A program made the translations under genes and the position numbers. A stretch of 64,000 nucleotides of DNA from Nemertoderma westbladi (taxonomy: Eukaryota > Xenacoelomorpha > Nemertodermatida > Nemertodermatidae): the NCBI GenBank assembly GCA_032718475.1, contig JAUCBJ010002394.1, forward strand, positions 1 to 64,000. The letters are read 5' to 3'. This document shows positions 33,988 to 42,613 of the stretch, piece by piece (within the stretch, counting starts at the first letter, position 1; every line of letters begins with the position of its first letter). Under the pieces are notes generated by a model. The model worked only from the letters and a program-made list of their open reading frames with translations. It ran no database searches and was not told where the DNA came from.

Positions 33988-36973
33988 CTGACTATCCTGA
34001 CTAGCCTCAGTAAACACCCTAACACTCGGGTCCCCAATGCGACAAGGTGAGCTGACTGCCTTGGCAGATAAGCTTTCTCTTAGCGCAGTGGGTGTTCAAG
34101 AGCACCGAATGCAGACTGGACAGACTGATGAGGTGCTGATTAAGGACATGGGGGGCGGTTGGCGACTCGCCCTCGCGTCAGCAGATGATAGTGGCAATGG
34201 TGGAATTGGTCTATTGATGAATCCAACTGCACATGCAGCATTGGACAAAATAGACCAAATCTCTAACCGCATCATCCGTTGCCACTTCTCATGTTCTGGA
34301 AGACTGGCTAAGAAGTTTCCTAAGGTGGTTCTGATTGTGTGCTACTCTCCAACTAGTGTTGCCCCTGTAGAGGAGGTGGAAAATTTCTACCACAATCTAC
34401 AAGCAGCTACTGATGGAGTGGATCAGCATGCATTCTTAACATTCCTGGGAGACTTTAAAGCAAGTCTGCATCAATCACCTACATCGCCCTGGGTCTATAG
34501 CAATAGTGTTAACCGAAATTCTGTCCATCTTCAGGATTTTATCTCTGGAAATGGATTGTTTTCGGCTGGAACCCAGTTCAAGAAGCGAACTGGAAAGCTA
34601 TGGACTCATAGTGGACCCAGTGGTCACAAGTCCCAGATAGACCATATTCTGTTTCGTAGGAAATACAGGAGCTCTATACAAGACTGTAATGCATTTACAC
34701 TTCGACCCTTCTCCAGTGATCACCGCCTTATTGTGGCCAAGGTAAGACTTAGTCTGCGTGCTAGCAGAACAACGAAATCTGCCTTGCCGCGGCATGACTG
34801 GTCCTCTCTGTTGCAACAGCCAAGTGTGAGATCCAGCTTCACACTACAGCTGAGCAACAGGTATGAGGCTCTTGCCTCTGAGGCGTCAGATCACTGTGAG
34901 GGCTATACTGCCTTTACAGAAGCAGTTAAGTTAGCAGCTGCAGAAACAGTTCCTGTATACCCTCGAAACAGGAAAAGGGCCCCCTGGACTGACAACAAAA
35001 TTCAGAAGTGCCGAAATGACCTTCATAAGGCGCAGAAAGAGTCCCGACTCAAACAGACTACAGCGGCCAAGAATGCAGTTAAGGCTGCATCTAGGTCCCT
35101 GAACAGGCAGTACTCTGTTAATCTACAGGAGCTAATAAACCAACAGGTTGATGCCATCAATGATGCTGACGACAGCAGGCAATCATCCCAGGCATGGAAA
35201 TCAATCAATCTGCTTACTGGGCGGAAAAGCCAACCAACCACCAAGGTTAAGGCTGAATCACCAGCCGATCGCCTCAATGGTTGGAAAGCCCACTTTGAAA
35301 AGCTCCTCAATAATGACAGGGTATTGCCTGATAACTTTATAGAAGTAAAAGTGTCTGAGTCTGTACTCCCAGATATTCCCATTGGCGATATCTCCTTTGC
35401 AGAAGTGAAGGCTGCTGCAAAGAGCATTAAGACCAATCGTGCCAGTGGAGTAGATGGTGTTCCCCCTGAGGTCTTTAAAATACCTGAGTGTTTAAAGCTC
35501 ATCTATCCCATCATAGTAGACATGTACCGAACAACAAGAGTCCCACAAGAAATGAAAACAAATAAGTTGGTGCCAGTCCCCAAGAAGGGCAACCTAACAC
35601 TCTATGGTTCTTTTCGGGGAATCTCATTGATCTCGATTGCTGCAAAGCTATACAATAGGATTCTATTAAATCGCATCAGGGATCCCATTGAGAGACTGCT
35701 CCGTGGAAATCAGAATGGGTTCCGTAAAGGTCGTGGGACCATGGAGCCCATTTTGGCACTTAGAAGGATAATTGAAGAATTATCAAAAAAGAAAGACAGG
35801 CATCTGGCTGTTATCTTTGTTGACTTCTTCAAGGCCTTTGATTCAGTCTCTCGCTCACGTATGTTCAGCATACTTTCATTATATGGGATTCCTGATGAAA
35901 TTATTGCAGCAATCAGATCAGTATACGATGGTTCGACAACATTTGTGTCTACTGTTGACGGTGACACAGAACCATTTGAAGTGTTATGGGGCGTCCTCCA
36001 AGGAGACACACTTGCACCATTCTTGTTCATTATTGTGGTTGACTATGTTCTACGCATGTCCTTAGATCATCATAATGATGATGGGGTGATGATAACTCCA
36101 CCTACTGGCTCCAGAAGTCGAGGAAATCCTGCCAAGTACCTAACTGATCTAGACTTTGCTGATGACTTAGGAGTACTCTCAGAATCATTAGAGGGAGCCC
36201 AACGGCTCCTCAGCTCATTAGAACATGCTGCTTCTAGTGTTGGTCTTTTTATTAACTCCAGAAAGACCAAAATTCTGACTGTTAACTTTGAAAGTCCTCA
36301 GCAAGTCTCTGATCGGATGAGCATAAGCTCAAAGGATGGTATGCTTGAGCATGTGGACGACTTCTGTTACCTGGGATCATGGATCCGGAAGTCAGGTGAG
36401 GACCTTCGAATACGTAAGGGAAAGGCATGGACAGCCTTGAATAGGCTTTCCAGGATTTGGAAATCACCGAGAATTAATCGGAAACTTAAGGTCCGATTAT
36501 TTAGAGCAGCAGTAGTTCCAGTACTCCTCTACGGGAGTCCATGCTGGGCTCTAACTGCTGAGGACACCAAATCTCTGGATGGCACATTCACAAGAATGCT
36601 ACGCCGGGTTCATTGTGTCAAGTACAATGCACACATCTCCAACCAGACACTATATAACATTGGAGGTGTCTCATTGGTTCCCCCAAGCTTGACACTAGAA
36701 CAAAATCGCCTCCGCTTTGCAGGACATTGCTTTCGCCGTGAGGACCAGCCAGTGCATAATCTTGTACTTTGGCAGCCTCATGGAGTGAATAAGCATGGTG
36801 GACAGCCCATGACTTTCTTGAGACGCATCTTAAAGGACACTGGCCTTAAAGATGCGGATGATCTAGCAAATGTCATGGGTGATAGGGAGTTGTGGCGGTG
36901 CAATTTTGTTGACAAGCCGGCACAGCATTCTTAAAAATGCAGCTGCAATGCAGCATGCCGATCCTAGTAGTAG
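33988..36973 (+). mobile_element. RTE-like LINE inserted in BEL-1
   Basis: 2986 bp with a short 5' leader, one ORF and a 3' tail ending TAGTAGTAG (36965-36973). It is the best copy of the family that also gives the fragments at 1049, 11836, 16524, 24366, 24885 and 52503. It sits between the protease and integrase of BEL-1. Confidence 0.88.
34037..36934 (+). CDS. RTE-like LINE ORF: endonuclease plus reverse transcriptase
   Basis: 965 aa without a stop. The frame is also open for about 10 codons upstream (VNTLTLGSPM), which resembles the usual endonuclease start, so the true start may be earlier. Endonuclease: residues 1-240 with VGVQEHRM (catalytic Glu), FLGDFKASL (the family GDFN is GDFK here, losing the conserved Asn), QIDHILFRR and SSDHRLIV. 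RT: about 430-800 with PKKGNLTLYGSFRGISLI, VDFFKAFDSVSRSRM, GVLQGDTLAPFLF and LDFADDLGVL; all catalytic Asp residues are kept. The C-terminus has the family block AGHCFRREDQPVHNLVLW. It copies its RNA at a nicked target. RT looks competent; endonuclease is doubtful. RTE clade assignment is by resemblance only. Confidence 0.9.
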   Translation: MRQGELTALADKLSLSAVGVQEHRMQTGQTDEVLIKDMGGGWRLALASADDSGNGGIGLLMNPTAHAALDKIDQISNRIIRCHFSCSGRLAKKFPKVVLIVCYSPTSVAPVEEVENFYHNLQAATDGVDQHAFLTFLGDFKASLHQSPTSPWVYSNSVNRNSVHLQDFISGNGLFSAGTQFKKRTGKLWTHSGPSGHKSQIDHILFRRKYRSSIQDCNAFTLRPFSSDHRLIVAKVRLSLRASRTTKSALPRHDWSSLLQQPSVRSSFTLQLSNRYEALASEASDHCEGYTAFTEAVKLAAAETVPVYPRNRKRAPWTDNKIQKCRNDLHKAQKESRLKQTTAAKNAVKAASRSLNRQYSVNLQELINQQVDAINDADDSRQSSQAWKSINLLTGRKSQPTTKVKAESPADRLNGWKAHFEKLLNNDRVLPDNFIEVKVSESVLPDIPIGDISFAEVKAAAKSIKTNRASGVDGVPPEVFKIPECLKLIYPIIVDMYRTTRVPQEMKTNKLVPVPKKGNLTLYGSFRGISLISIAAKLYNRILLNRIRDPIERLLRGNQNGFRKGRGTMEPILALRRIIEELSKKKDRHLAVIFVDFFKAFDSVSRSRMFSILSLYGIPDEIIAAIRSVYDGSTTFVSTVDGDTEPFEVLWGVLQGDTLAPFLFIIVVDYVLRMSLDHHNDDGVMITPPTGSRSRGNPAKYLTDLDFADDLGVLSESLEGAQRLLSSLEHAASSVGLFINSRKTKILTVNFESPQQVSDRMSISSKDGMLEHVDDFCYLGSWIRKSGEDLRIRKGKAWTALNRLSRIWKSPRINRKLKVRLFRAAVVPVLLYGSPCWALTAEDTKSLDGTFTRMLRRVHCVKYNAHISNQTLYNIGGVSLVPPSLTLEQNRLRFAGHCFRREDQPVHNLVLWQPHGVNKHGGQPMTFLRRILKDTGLKDADDLANVMGDRELWRCNFVDKPAQHS

Positions 36974-36979
36974 TGATAC

Positions 36980-38641
36980 GAGATCCGTAAAGTCCATAGA
37001 AGCAACGCAGTGGAAATTTATAGTTGTCTGACCGAGCCTGCAAAGGACTCGGGCAGGCACTATAATGTCGCGACAATCACTCAACCAGCGGCGTCTTTAC
37101 ACCTGTTGATTGAGCGAACTTCATCAATGAAACATCTCATCCACCACGTTATAACCCTCCTCAACTTCCTACGGTGGAAAGACAACAAGCCGATAGTTCA
37201 ATGGAGTATACAAGAACTCATTATCGCGGAGAAGTGTATTGTTGGATATGTCCAGAGAGAAAGCTTCCCCGATGAGTGGGAACAACTCAGTGCGGGCAAG
37301 ACCTTGAAACCGGACAGCCCAGTCTACCAACTGAGACCAATGATGGGAGAGGACAGACTGATCCGACTGAATACCAGGATGGCAAACGCCCCGGTTGAAT
37401 ATGAGGTTAAATACCCAGCGCTTCTGCCCGGAACGTCGACACTAGCCAAGCTATTAATTCAACAGTGTCACGAGGAAAACCACCACGCGGGACAGAACTG
37501 GATTATAGCTAATATACGACAAAGGTATTGGATCACCCACATCCAGCCACTGATCCGGAAAGTGTTAAAACGTTGCTTTCCCTGCAGAAGATATCTAGCG
37601 CCACCACTCACACAAAAGATGGCCGACTTACCAGCCACCCGTCTACAGTCCGATTCCCCGCCGTTCTATGTAACCGGAGTAGACTGTTTCGGACCGTTTA
37701 CAGTCATCGAGCGACGATCCAACATCAAATGCTGGGGAGCCATCTTTACCTGCCTTAGGTCTAGGGCAATCTACCTAGATATCGTGGTGAACCTTACGCA
37801 ACACGCATTCATCAACGCCCTGCGTCAGTTCGTGGCGAACAATGGGACATGTCGTCATATGTACTCCGATAACGGTACAAACTTTGTGGGAGGAGAAAGA
37901 GAACTTAGAGAGGCGATCGAGGGATGGTTTACCGAGGACACCGCATCCCAAGTCTGGAGGGACCACCAGATACAGTGGCACTTCCAAACACCCTTAGCAC
38001 CCCATACGAGCGGGGTATGGGAGAAACTCATCGACTTAGTAAAACGATCCATGCGCGTCGCATTAGGAGACACCCGGGTAACCCATGACACCCTCCGCAC
38101 AACGTTCTGCGAGATCACGGCTACCCTGAACAACCGACCCATCGTCCCTATCCGCGACGACCCCACAGACCTGGAGCCCCTCACTCCTAACCACCTACTG
38201 GGGAGACCCAAAACCCATATTCTTCCAGAGACGATGTTTCCGGATCCCGACGATATCGCGAGACATACTAACTGGAAGAAGGCCCAAGCGTTGGCAGCGC
38301 ATTGGTGGAGAATCTGGGCCCAGGAGTACCTCATAACCCTCCGGACCAGGAGGAAGTGGAACAACACCTACAGGAATGTCGCAGTTGGCGACATGGTGCT
38401 GGTGAAAGAAGACCTCAAAGACCGCGTCCACTGGCCTGTGGCGCGAGTCGTGGCAATACAACCGAGCAAAGACGGACTTGCGAGGACTGTGACGATACGA
38501 ACGGCAAAGGGCCACTACCAACGCCCTATCCAGAGGCTGTGCCTTCTCGAAGGCAATGACAGTGGTGACTCTACGAGAGGTGATAAGTTCCCTACTCCAG
38601 ATCCTGCTGCAGACATTGGTGACAATGCTAAACCCGTTTAA
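36980..38641 (+). CDS. BEL-1 integrase (end of Pol)
   Basis: The frame is open from the LINE junction; the first start-like codon is GTG at 37010, but as part of Pol it needs none. Linker helices (LIHHVITLLNFLRW) are followed by a zinc-binding domain HEENHHAGQNWIIANIRQRY ... CFPCRR (HHCC), the DDE core with VDCFGPF (Asp), YSDNGTNFVGG (Asp) and HTSGVWEKLI (Glu), and the BEL/Pao C-terminal domain VGDMVLVKEDLKDRVHWPVA ... RPIQRLCLLE. All catalytic residues are present and there is no stop within 543 aa. It would insert the cDNA copy. After the inserted LINE is disregarded, it lies in the same frame as the protease, with no RT or RNase H between. Confidence 0.9.
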   Translation, partial: EIRKVHRSNAVEIYSCLTEPAKDSGRHYNVATITQPAASLHLLIERTSSMKHLIHHVITLLNFLRWKDNKPIVQWSIQELIIAEKCIVGYVQRESFPDEWEQLSAGKTLKPDSPVYQLRPMMGEDRLIRLNTRMANAPVEYEVKYPALLPGTSTLAKLLIQQCHEENHHAGQNWIIANIRQRYWITHIQPLIRKVLKRCFPCRRYLAPPLTQKMADLPATRLQSDSPPFYVTGVDCFGPFTVIERRSNIKCWGAIFTCLRSRAIYLDIVVNLTQHAFINALRQFVANNGTCRHMYSDNGTNFVGGERELREAIEGWFTEDTASQVWRDHQIQWHFQTPLAPHTSGVWEKLIDLVKRSMRVALGDTRVTHDTLRTTFCEITATLNNRPIVPIRDDPTDLEPLTPNHLLGRPKTHILPETMFPDPDDIARHTNWKKAQALAAHWWRIWAQEYLITLRTRRKWNNTYRNVAVGDMVLVKEDLKDRVHWPVARVVAIQPSKDGLARTVTIRTAKGHYQRPIQRLCLLEGNDSGDSTRGDKFPTPDPAADIGDNAKPV

Positions 38642-39894
38642 ACCCCTTCTCATCCTGTTGACAAACTCTTTTAACTGTGATTTATCGACAATGATAATGG
38701 ACCCCCCTTAAACCAACTGTAACCACGCAATGGTATTTGTGTTTCCTCGTGTGTTATGTGGAGTCCAGCGTCACCCTGCAGATGTTTCGACTGACGCAGG
38801 GTCGTTTATGTATTGTTTACCCTGATTTTGGTCATCGGGACCAACGACATTGGATTATTGGAAATGGTAAAGATTTGAAGTGGAATTCATTGTATCCATT
38901 GTAGTATGTTATGTTGTCCGTTGCGTGCGCAGTTCGGGGCGTAGGCGGTGTAACTAGTCCAGCTGTAGATCCCGGATTGCCGCGCAACACCCCCTCTATC
39001 CCGTTATTCTGGTGGGTCCATGGTGCATCCACATGACTTCGACGATAGAGGGTTTTATGTTTCTCAGTCGCGTTATTCTGGTGGGACCGTTGCGTGGATT
39101 TTGGGGCGTAGGCGGTGTAACTAGTCCAGCTGTAGATCCCAGAATGTTGCGTAACCCCATCCCACATGACTTCGTCGGCTGAGCTTTATGTTGTTGGGAG
39201 TGTTATTCTGGTGGGTCCCTGGTGCATTCCACGTGACTTCACTTCCAGCGTCTTCATTGTCCGTTACGTGTGCAGTTTGGGGCGTAGGCGGTGTAACTAG
39301 CCCAGCTGTAGATCCCAGATTGCCGCGTAACACCCCTTCCACAACGAAAATTTCCCAAAGAAGATGATTGAATGTAGTTGGAAATGATGAAAAGAAACAG
39401 ACGACGTTACTATAAACTGAATGATGACGCGTATGATGATGAAAATGTAATGATGCGCACCCTGGTGCTGCGCTTATAACAAATGATGATAGCCGGGGGG
39501 CTATAACCCCAATGATAATGTGGAAATAAATGAAATGTGGAAATAAATGTGAAATAAAGGTGGAACTAAATGATGAAATGTGTTGAAATAAATGAAATGT
39601 GATGAAATAATAATGAGAAATGAAAAAAGACAAAAAAAATGTATAAAATGTCTAAAGAAAAGAATTGGAAAAAAGAAGAGGACATAAAAAGTCAAAACTG
39701 GTTGGATATTAATGTATAGCTATAGTACTGTAAATGCTGAATGTATTAGCAATAAGATGGTAGATGCCTATATAGCAATGTTATTTAATAAACTGAATTA
39801 AAAATAAAACTGAACTATTCTGCAATCACTATAGTTTCAGACTTTCTGGATTTATAATTAACTGATATAATTTTGCAACGGACATAATTTAAAT
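38642..39894 (+). other. BEL-1 spacer between integrase and third gene
   Basis: 1.25 kb without a supported gene. It contains three direct copies of a block led by GGGGCGTAGGCGGTGTAACT (38936, 39103, 39279; spacing 167 and 176 bp), each continuing CCAGCTGTAGATCCC and interleaved with GTTATTCTGGTGGG. An AT-rich part (39480-39890) leads to the start of the next ORF. Confidence 0.75.
38936..39335 (+). repeat. Three-copy direct repeat, about 170 bp period
   Basis: GGGGCGTAGGCGGTGTAACT at 38936, 39103 and 39279 with matching flanks on both sides. Non-coding, inside BEL-1. Confidence 0.85.
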
Positions 39895-41871
39895 ATGGAC
39901 CCAAATCGCCAAATTATCGGCGAATTACGTAATACGATAGATCTACTGGAATATCCACAACCTGGATCCCCTAACTTTGATACAAATTGGAGCACCCTGA
40001 TAAATGAGAATGTGCGAGTCGTCAAATTCTCCGGGCGAGAGGGACCGGATTCCCGGAATCTACGAGCCCTCCGGTTGGCCGATGCTAGTACGAGACTGAA
40101 AAGAACTCGGAACGCAAAGGCTACCGGAGGGGATGAGTTGTCGTATTGGGAAACGTTTCGGCAAAGCGTCTACAGATCCCGATGTTTGATATACGACAAC
40201 GAGGGAAACGCGACGCCCACCTCGAAAGCGATGACGTTGGCTCGATGTCAAAGTTTCGTCGACGACAAGAGTACGTACCTCGCCCACTGGGGAAACCTAG
40301 CGGAGTGTACGGCAATGCTACGAGAGGAACGTATATCCGTTATCCAGAATCACGACGACTACCAGGAGAAGTACGGGGCGAAAGAATACGGTCGATCCTT
40401 GGTCGTCGTCCTCGGAACCCTGGACGGTTTGGTATTGGTGTGTCGAATATTCCCGACACCCAGACAGGAAGTGCAGGCAGCCGGAGCGATCTGGTTGCTA
40501 CCTCCGGAGATCCAAAAGATCCTCTTCGACTTCGATGTCATTAAAATCGGGTCAGATATAAAAGCGGATGTCCGGAACGACTACGCGAACGCTCCTTTAG
40601 GAAGAGACCGTAAAGGAGATCTCAATGCCATTAGTCATTGCATCGACACCCAGACACTTCTAGCCTGGTTACGATCCGCCGAATTAATGCGAGGATTCCG
40701 CGAGGTGAGACAGATGAAATCCGGGATCGGCTACCTCGCTGTGCTAAACGGCGGCATCGACTTTAAACCTCAGAAATTACAGGACTATAATAAGATATAT
40801 GGTGGATACCCAGGATTGGAAATAAAGAGCGAGCGAGAGGGTCGATGGAAGGAAGTTGACAGGAGGTGGGCGATACACCAAAGGTGGGAGAATCCCGATC
40901 GACGGAACTACATCTACGTCGTTATGGAGTCCTACACCATTGCTAAGTTTATATGTAAAACTCTCGATAACCTCATTACGGCGGTTCCTCTTTCCTTTGT
41001 CGACTACGACTGGAACGAGGTTATAAACCATGCGTTCAAAGCGGTCGAGAACATTACACCGGGAGAGACGAAAACGCTCACCGTTATCGATTCCTGGGAC
41101 GAGAACGGACCTTACGACATCCCTACGATTACCGAGCTTCTCGGTGCGGAGGAGCCTCTGATTTCCTCGGAAGGGGAAGAACTATGGCTACAAGAAGGCG
41201 TTCTACTGTCCACCCCAAAGCGACCACTCGAGCCGGAAGCCGCGTACGAGCCGGCCGCCAAATGGGTTGCCTCGGCCGAACCGGCAACGGGAGCAGGCGC
41301 TTCCACCCCACTCGGCTCCGGTAGCCCTGCGAGGGAGTTAGTCACTACCTCCGCGTTGAGCGACTTCGGCGACATATGCCAGAGGTTATCCCCATATTCT
41401 TTCCCGGGTGGCGGAGACTGGTCTTCGGAGATTCCGAGTACCAGCACTCAACGAACCCGCTCAGCGATACTGGTCGAGAAGGGTCCCAGCGCTGCGCCGC
41501 CCTCCGTAGGTCTCCTCGGAATCCCTCCGTCGAAAGCCCCGGCACCTCTTCGCCGACCAGCAGTGACAACTATCCCCTCTGTTCCACAGGATCCTATGCG
41601 ACTAACCCGATGGTACGCCGAGCAGACCGAATGGATCCTCCACCAGAAACGGTCGTCCGAGATGAGGCCAGCGGGACATAAAGATCTATCGGAGCGAGAA
41701 CCTACTACGCCAAAGCCCAGCCTTTCGCGGGCTACCGGCCACAGCGAATATTCAAAAGAGCGACCGACGACTCGAGTATTACGTCGGCGTCCCGATCCCG
41801 ATCTTCTTCGGTCGGGAAATGCAGTTAGAGATATGCGCAGACTGCGGTTCGGAGCAGTGCCCACGCAGTAG
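39895..41871 (+). CDS. BEL-1 third gene: exonuclease-fold-like protein
   Basis: 658 aa from ATG at 39895, intact to TAG at 41869. Residues 1-160 are mixed helix. About 165-350 resembles the RNase D/WRN 3'-5' exonuclease fold: a beta pair (SLVVVLGTLDGLVLVCRIF), then LLPPEIQKILFDFDVIKIGS and DIKADVRNDY (motif II, 'lL.d..i.KiG..i.aD'), IDTQTLLAWL, and a late NYIYVVMESYTIAKFI (where Y..xD of motif III is expected). The motif I D-x-E pair is not visible and motif III is altered, so it may be inactive. Residues about 430-658 are Pro/Ser/Arg-rich and disordered. No signal peptide or membrane span, so not an envelope protein. Not a usual BEL/Pao gene. Zinc knuckles follow in another frame (41876-42496). 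Confidence 0.5.
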   Translation: MDPNRQIIGELRNTIDLLEYPQPGSPNFDTNWSTLINENVRVVKFSGREGPDSRNLRALRLADASTRLKRTRNAKATGGDELSYWETFRQSVYRSRCLIYDNEGNATPTSKAMTLARCQSFVDDKSTYLAHWGNLAECTAMLREERISVIQNHDDYQEKYGAKEYGRSLVVVLGTLDGLVLVCRIFPTPRQEVQAAGAIWLLPPEIQKILFDFDVIKIGSDIKADVRNDYANAPLGRDRKGDLNAISHCIDTQTLLAWLRSAELMRGFREVRQMKSGIGYLAVLNGGIDFKPQKLQDYNKIYGGYPGLEIKSEREGRWKEVDRRWAIHQRWENPDRRNYIYVVMESYTIAKFICKTLDNLITAVPLSFVDYDWNEVINHAFKAVENITPGETKTLTVIDSWDENGPYDIPTITELLGAEEPLISSEGEELWLQEGVLLSTPKRPLEPEAAYEPAAKWVASAEPATGAGASTPLGSGSPARELVTTSALSDFGDICQRLSPYSFPGGGDWSSEIPSTSTQRTRSAILVEKGPSAAPPSVGLLGIPPSKAPAPLRRPAVTTIPSVPQDPMRLTRWYAEQTEWILHQKRSSEMRPAGHKDLSEREPTTPKPSLSRATGHSEYSKERPTTRVLRRRPDPDLLRSGNAVRDMRRLRFGAVPTQ

Positions 41872-41875
41872 ATGA

Positions 41876-42496
41876 AATCGAGTAACCGATTCGTGCCTAC
41901 AGCTCCTTGGGATTCTGTATTGTCCATACTGCGCGACATCGGGACACGACGTCTCAGTCTGTCCAATCCTCTATAACCTCTGCACAACTTGCGGTTTCCG
42001 TGGACATTCCGCTAGCCCCCGCTGCAATATAAAATGTCCCTCAAAGGACGTTACCGCTATGGGAAATCTGGTTATGTTCGAAACTTACGCAAATAGCCAC
42101 ATAAAGACCAAGGTACGGAGAAACGCTCAGAATATCGCGCAGGAAATGGCGTGTGGTTATTTTTCCTTCCCGGAACGCCTCCATACAACAGCGACATTAC
42201 CATTCCATTACGTGGATCTGTTGCTAAGCGCCGGATTGTTCGGCCCATTCGAGATCTTTCGACGCTTATATTCGTATAAAGAAGGGTTTGGTGACGGAAA
42301 GTGGTTCCTCGAGGCGCGCAACACCGAGTTGGAAAGACGAACCGATATGATCCCGTTGCCATCGAAAGGAAGAGCCGCCAGGAGACAAGCCGAAACGTTG
42401 CTCACGATGGAGAAAGGCGTATCAGAGCAAGAAATAGAGGATCGGGATATTCCAGGAACATTTATATTGAACATTTATTTTTATATATATATATGA
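41876..42496 (+). CDS. Zinc-knuckle extension of the third gene (+1 frame)
   Basis: The frame is open from 41876 to 42496. It reads CPYCATSGHDVSVC (perfect CX2CX4HX4C) and CTTCGFRGHSASPRC (CX2CX4HX5C), then a helical C-terminal region. Upstream, in the same frame, 41810-41872 reads FFGREMQLEICADCGSEQC before a TGA at 41873. So the zinc cluster appears to belong to the preceding protein, joined by a +1 frame change near 41800 and now cut by one stop. It resembles a nucleocapsid-like nucleic-acid-binding module. The first ATG in the frame, 42059, lies after the knuckles, so a separate protein from that ATG is less likely. Confidence 0.55.
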   Translation, partial: NRVTDSCLQLLGILYCPYCATSGHDVSVCPILYNLCTTCGFRGHSASPRCNIKCPSKDVTAMGNLVMFETYANSHIKTKVRRNAQNIAQEMACGYFSFPERLHTTATLPFHYVDLLLSAGLFGPFEIFRRLYSYKEGFGDGKWFLEARNTELERRTDMIPLPSKGRAARRQAETLLTMEKGVSEQEIEDRDIPGTFILNIYFYIYI

Positions 42497-42603
42497 ACTC
42501 CAGGCCAAATTAATCAAGACTATGCAATATAAAATTTTGGGTTTTTTATATGGGAAATGACCTACGCAAACTCGATCTACCAATAGACCTCACGAAGGTC
42601 ATT

Positions 42604-42613
42604 GGGGGGGGAC
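42604..42613 (+). other. Polypurine tract before the 3' LTR
   Basis: A G run followed by AC directly precedes the TG of the 3' LTR, the usual place for second-strand priming. Confidence 0.6.

Noticed and set aside
34598-36467. Minus-strand ORFs of up to 159 codons opposite the intact LINE
   Set aside because: Shadows of the 965-aa frame; similar shadows appear at every copy of this family.
39895-41871. Envelope gene of an errantivirus-like BEL/Pao element
   Set aside because: The product has no signal peptide, no transmembrane segment and no Cys-rich ectodomain; zinc knuckles follow it.
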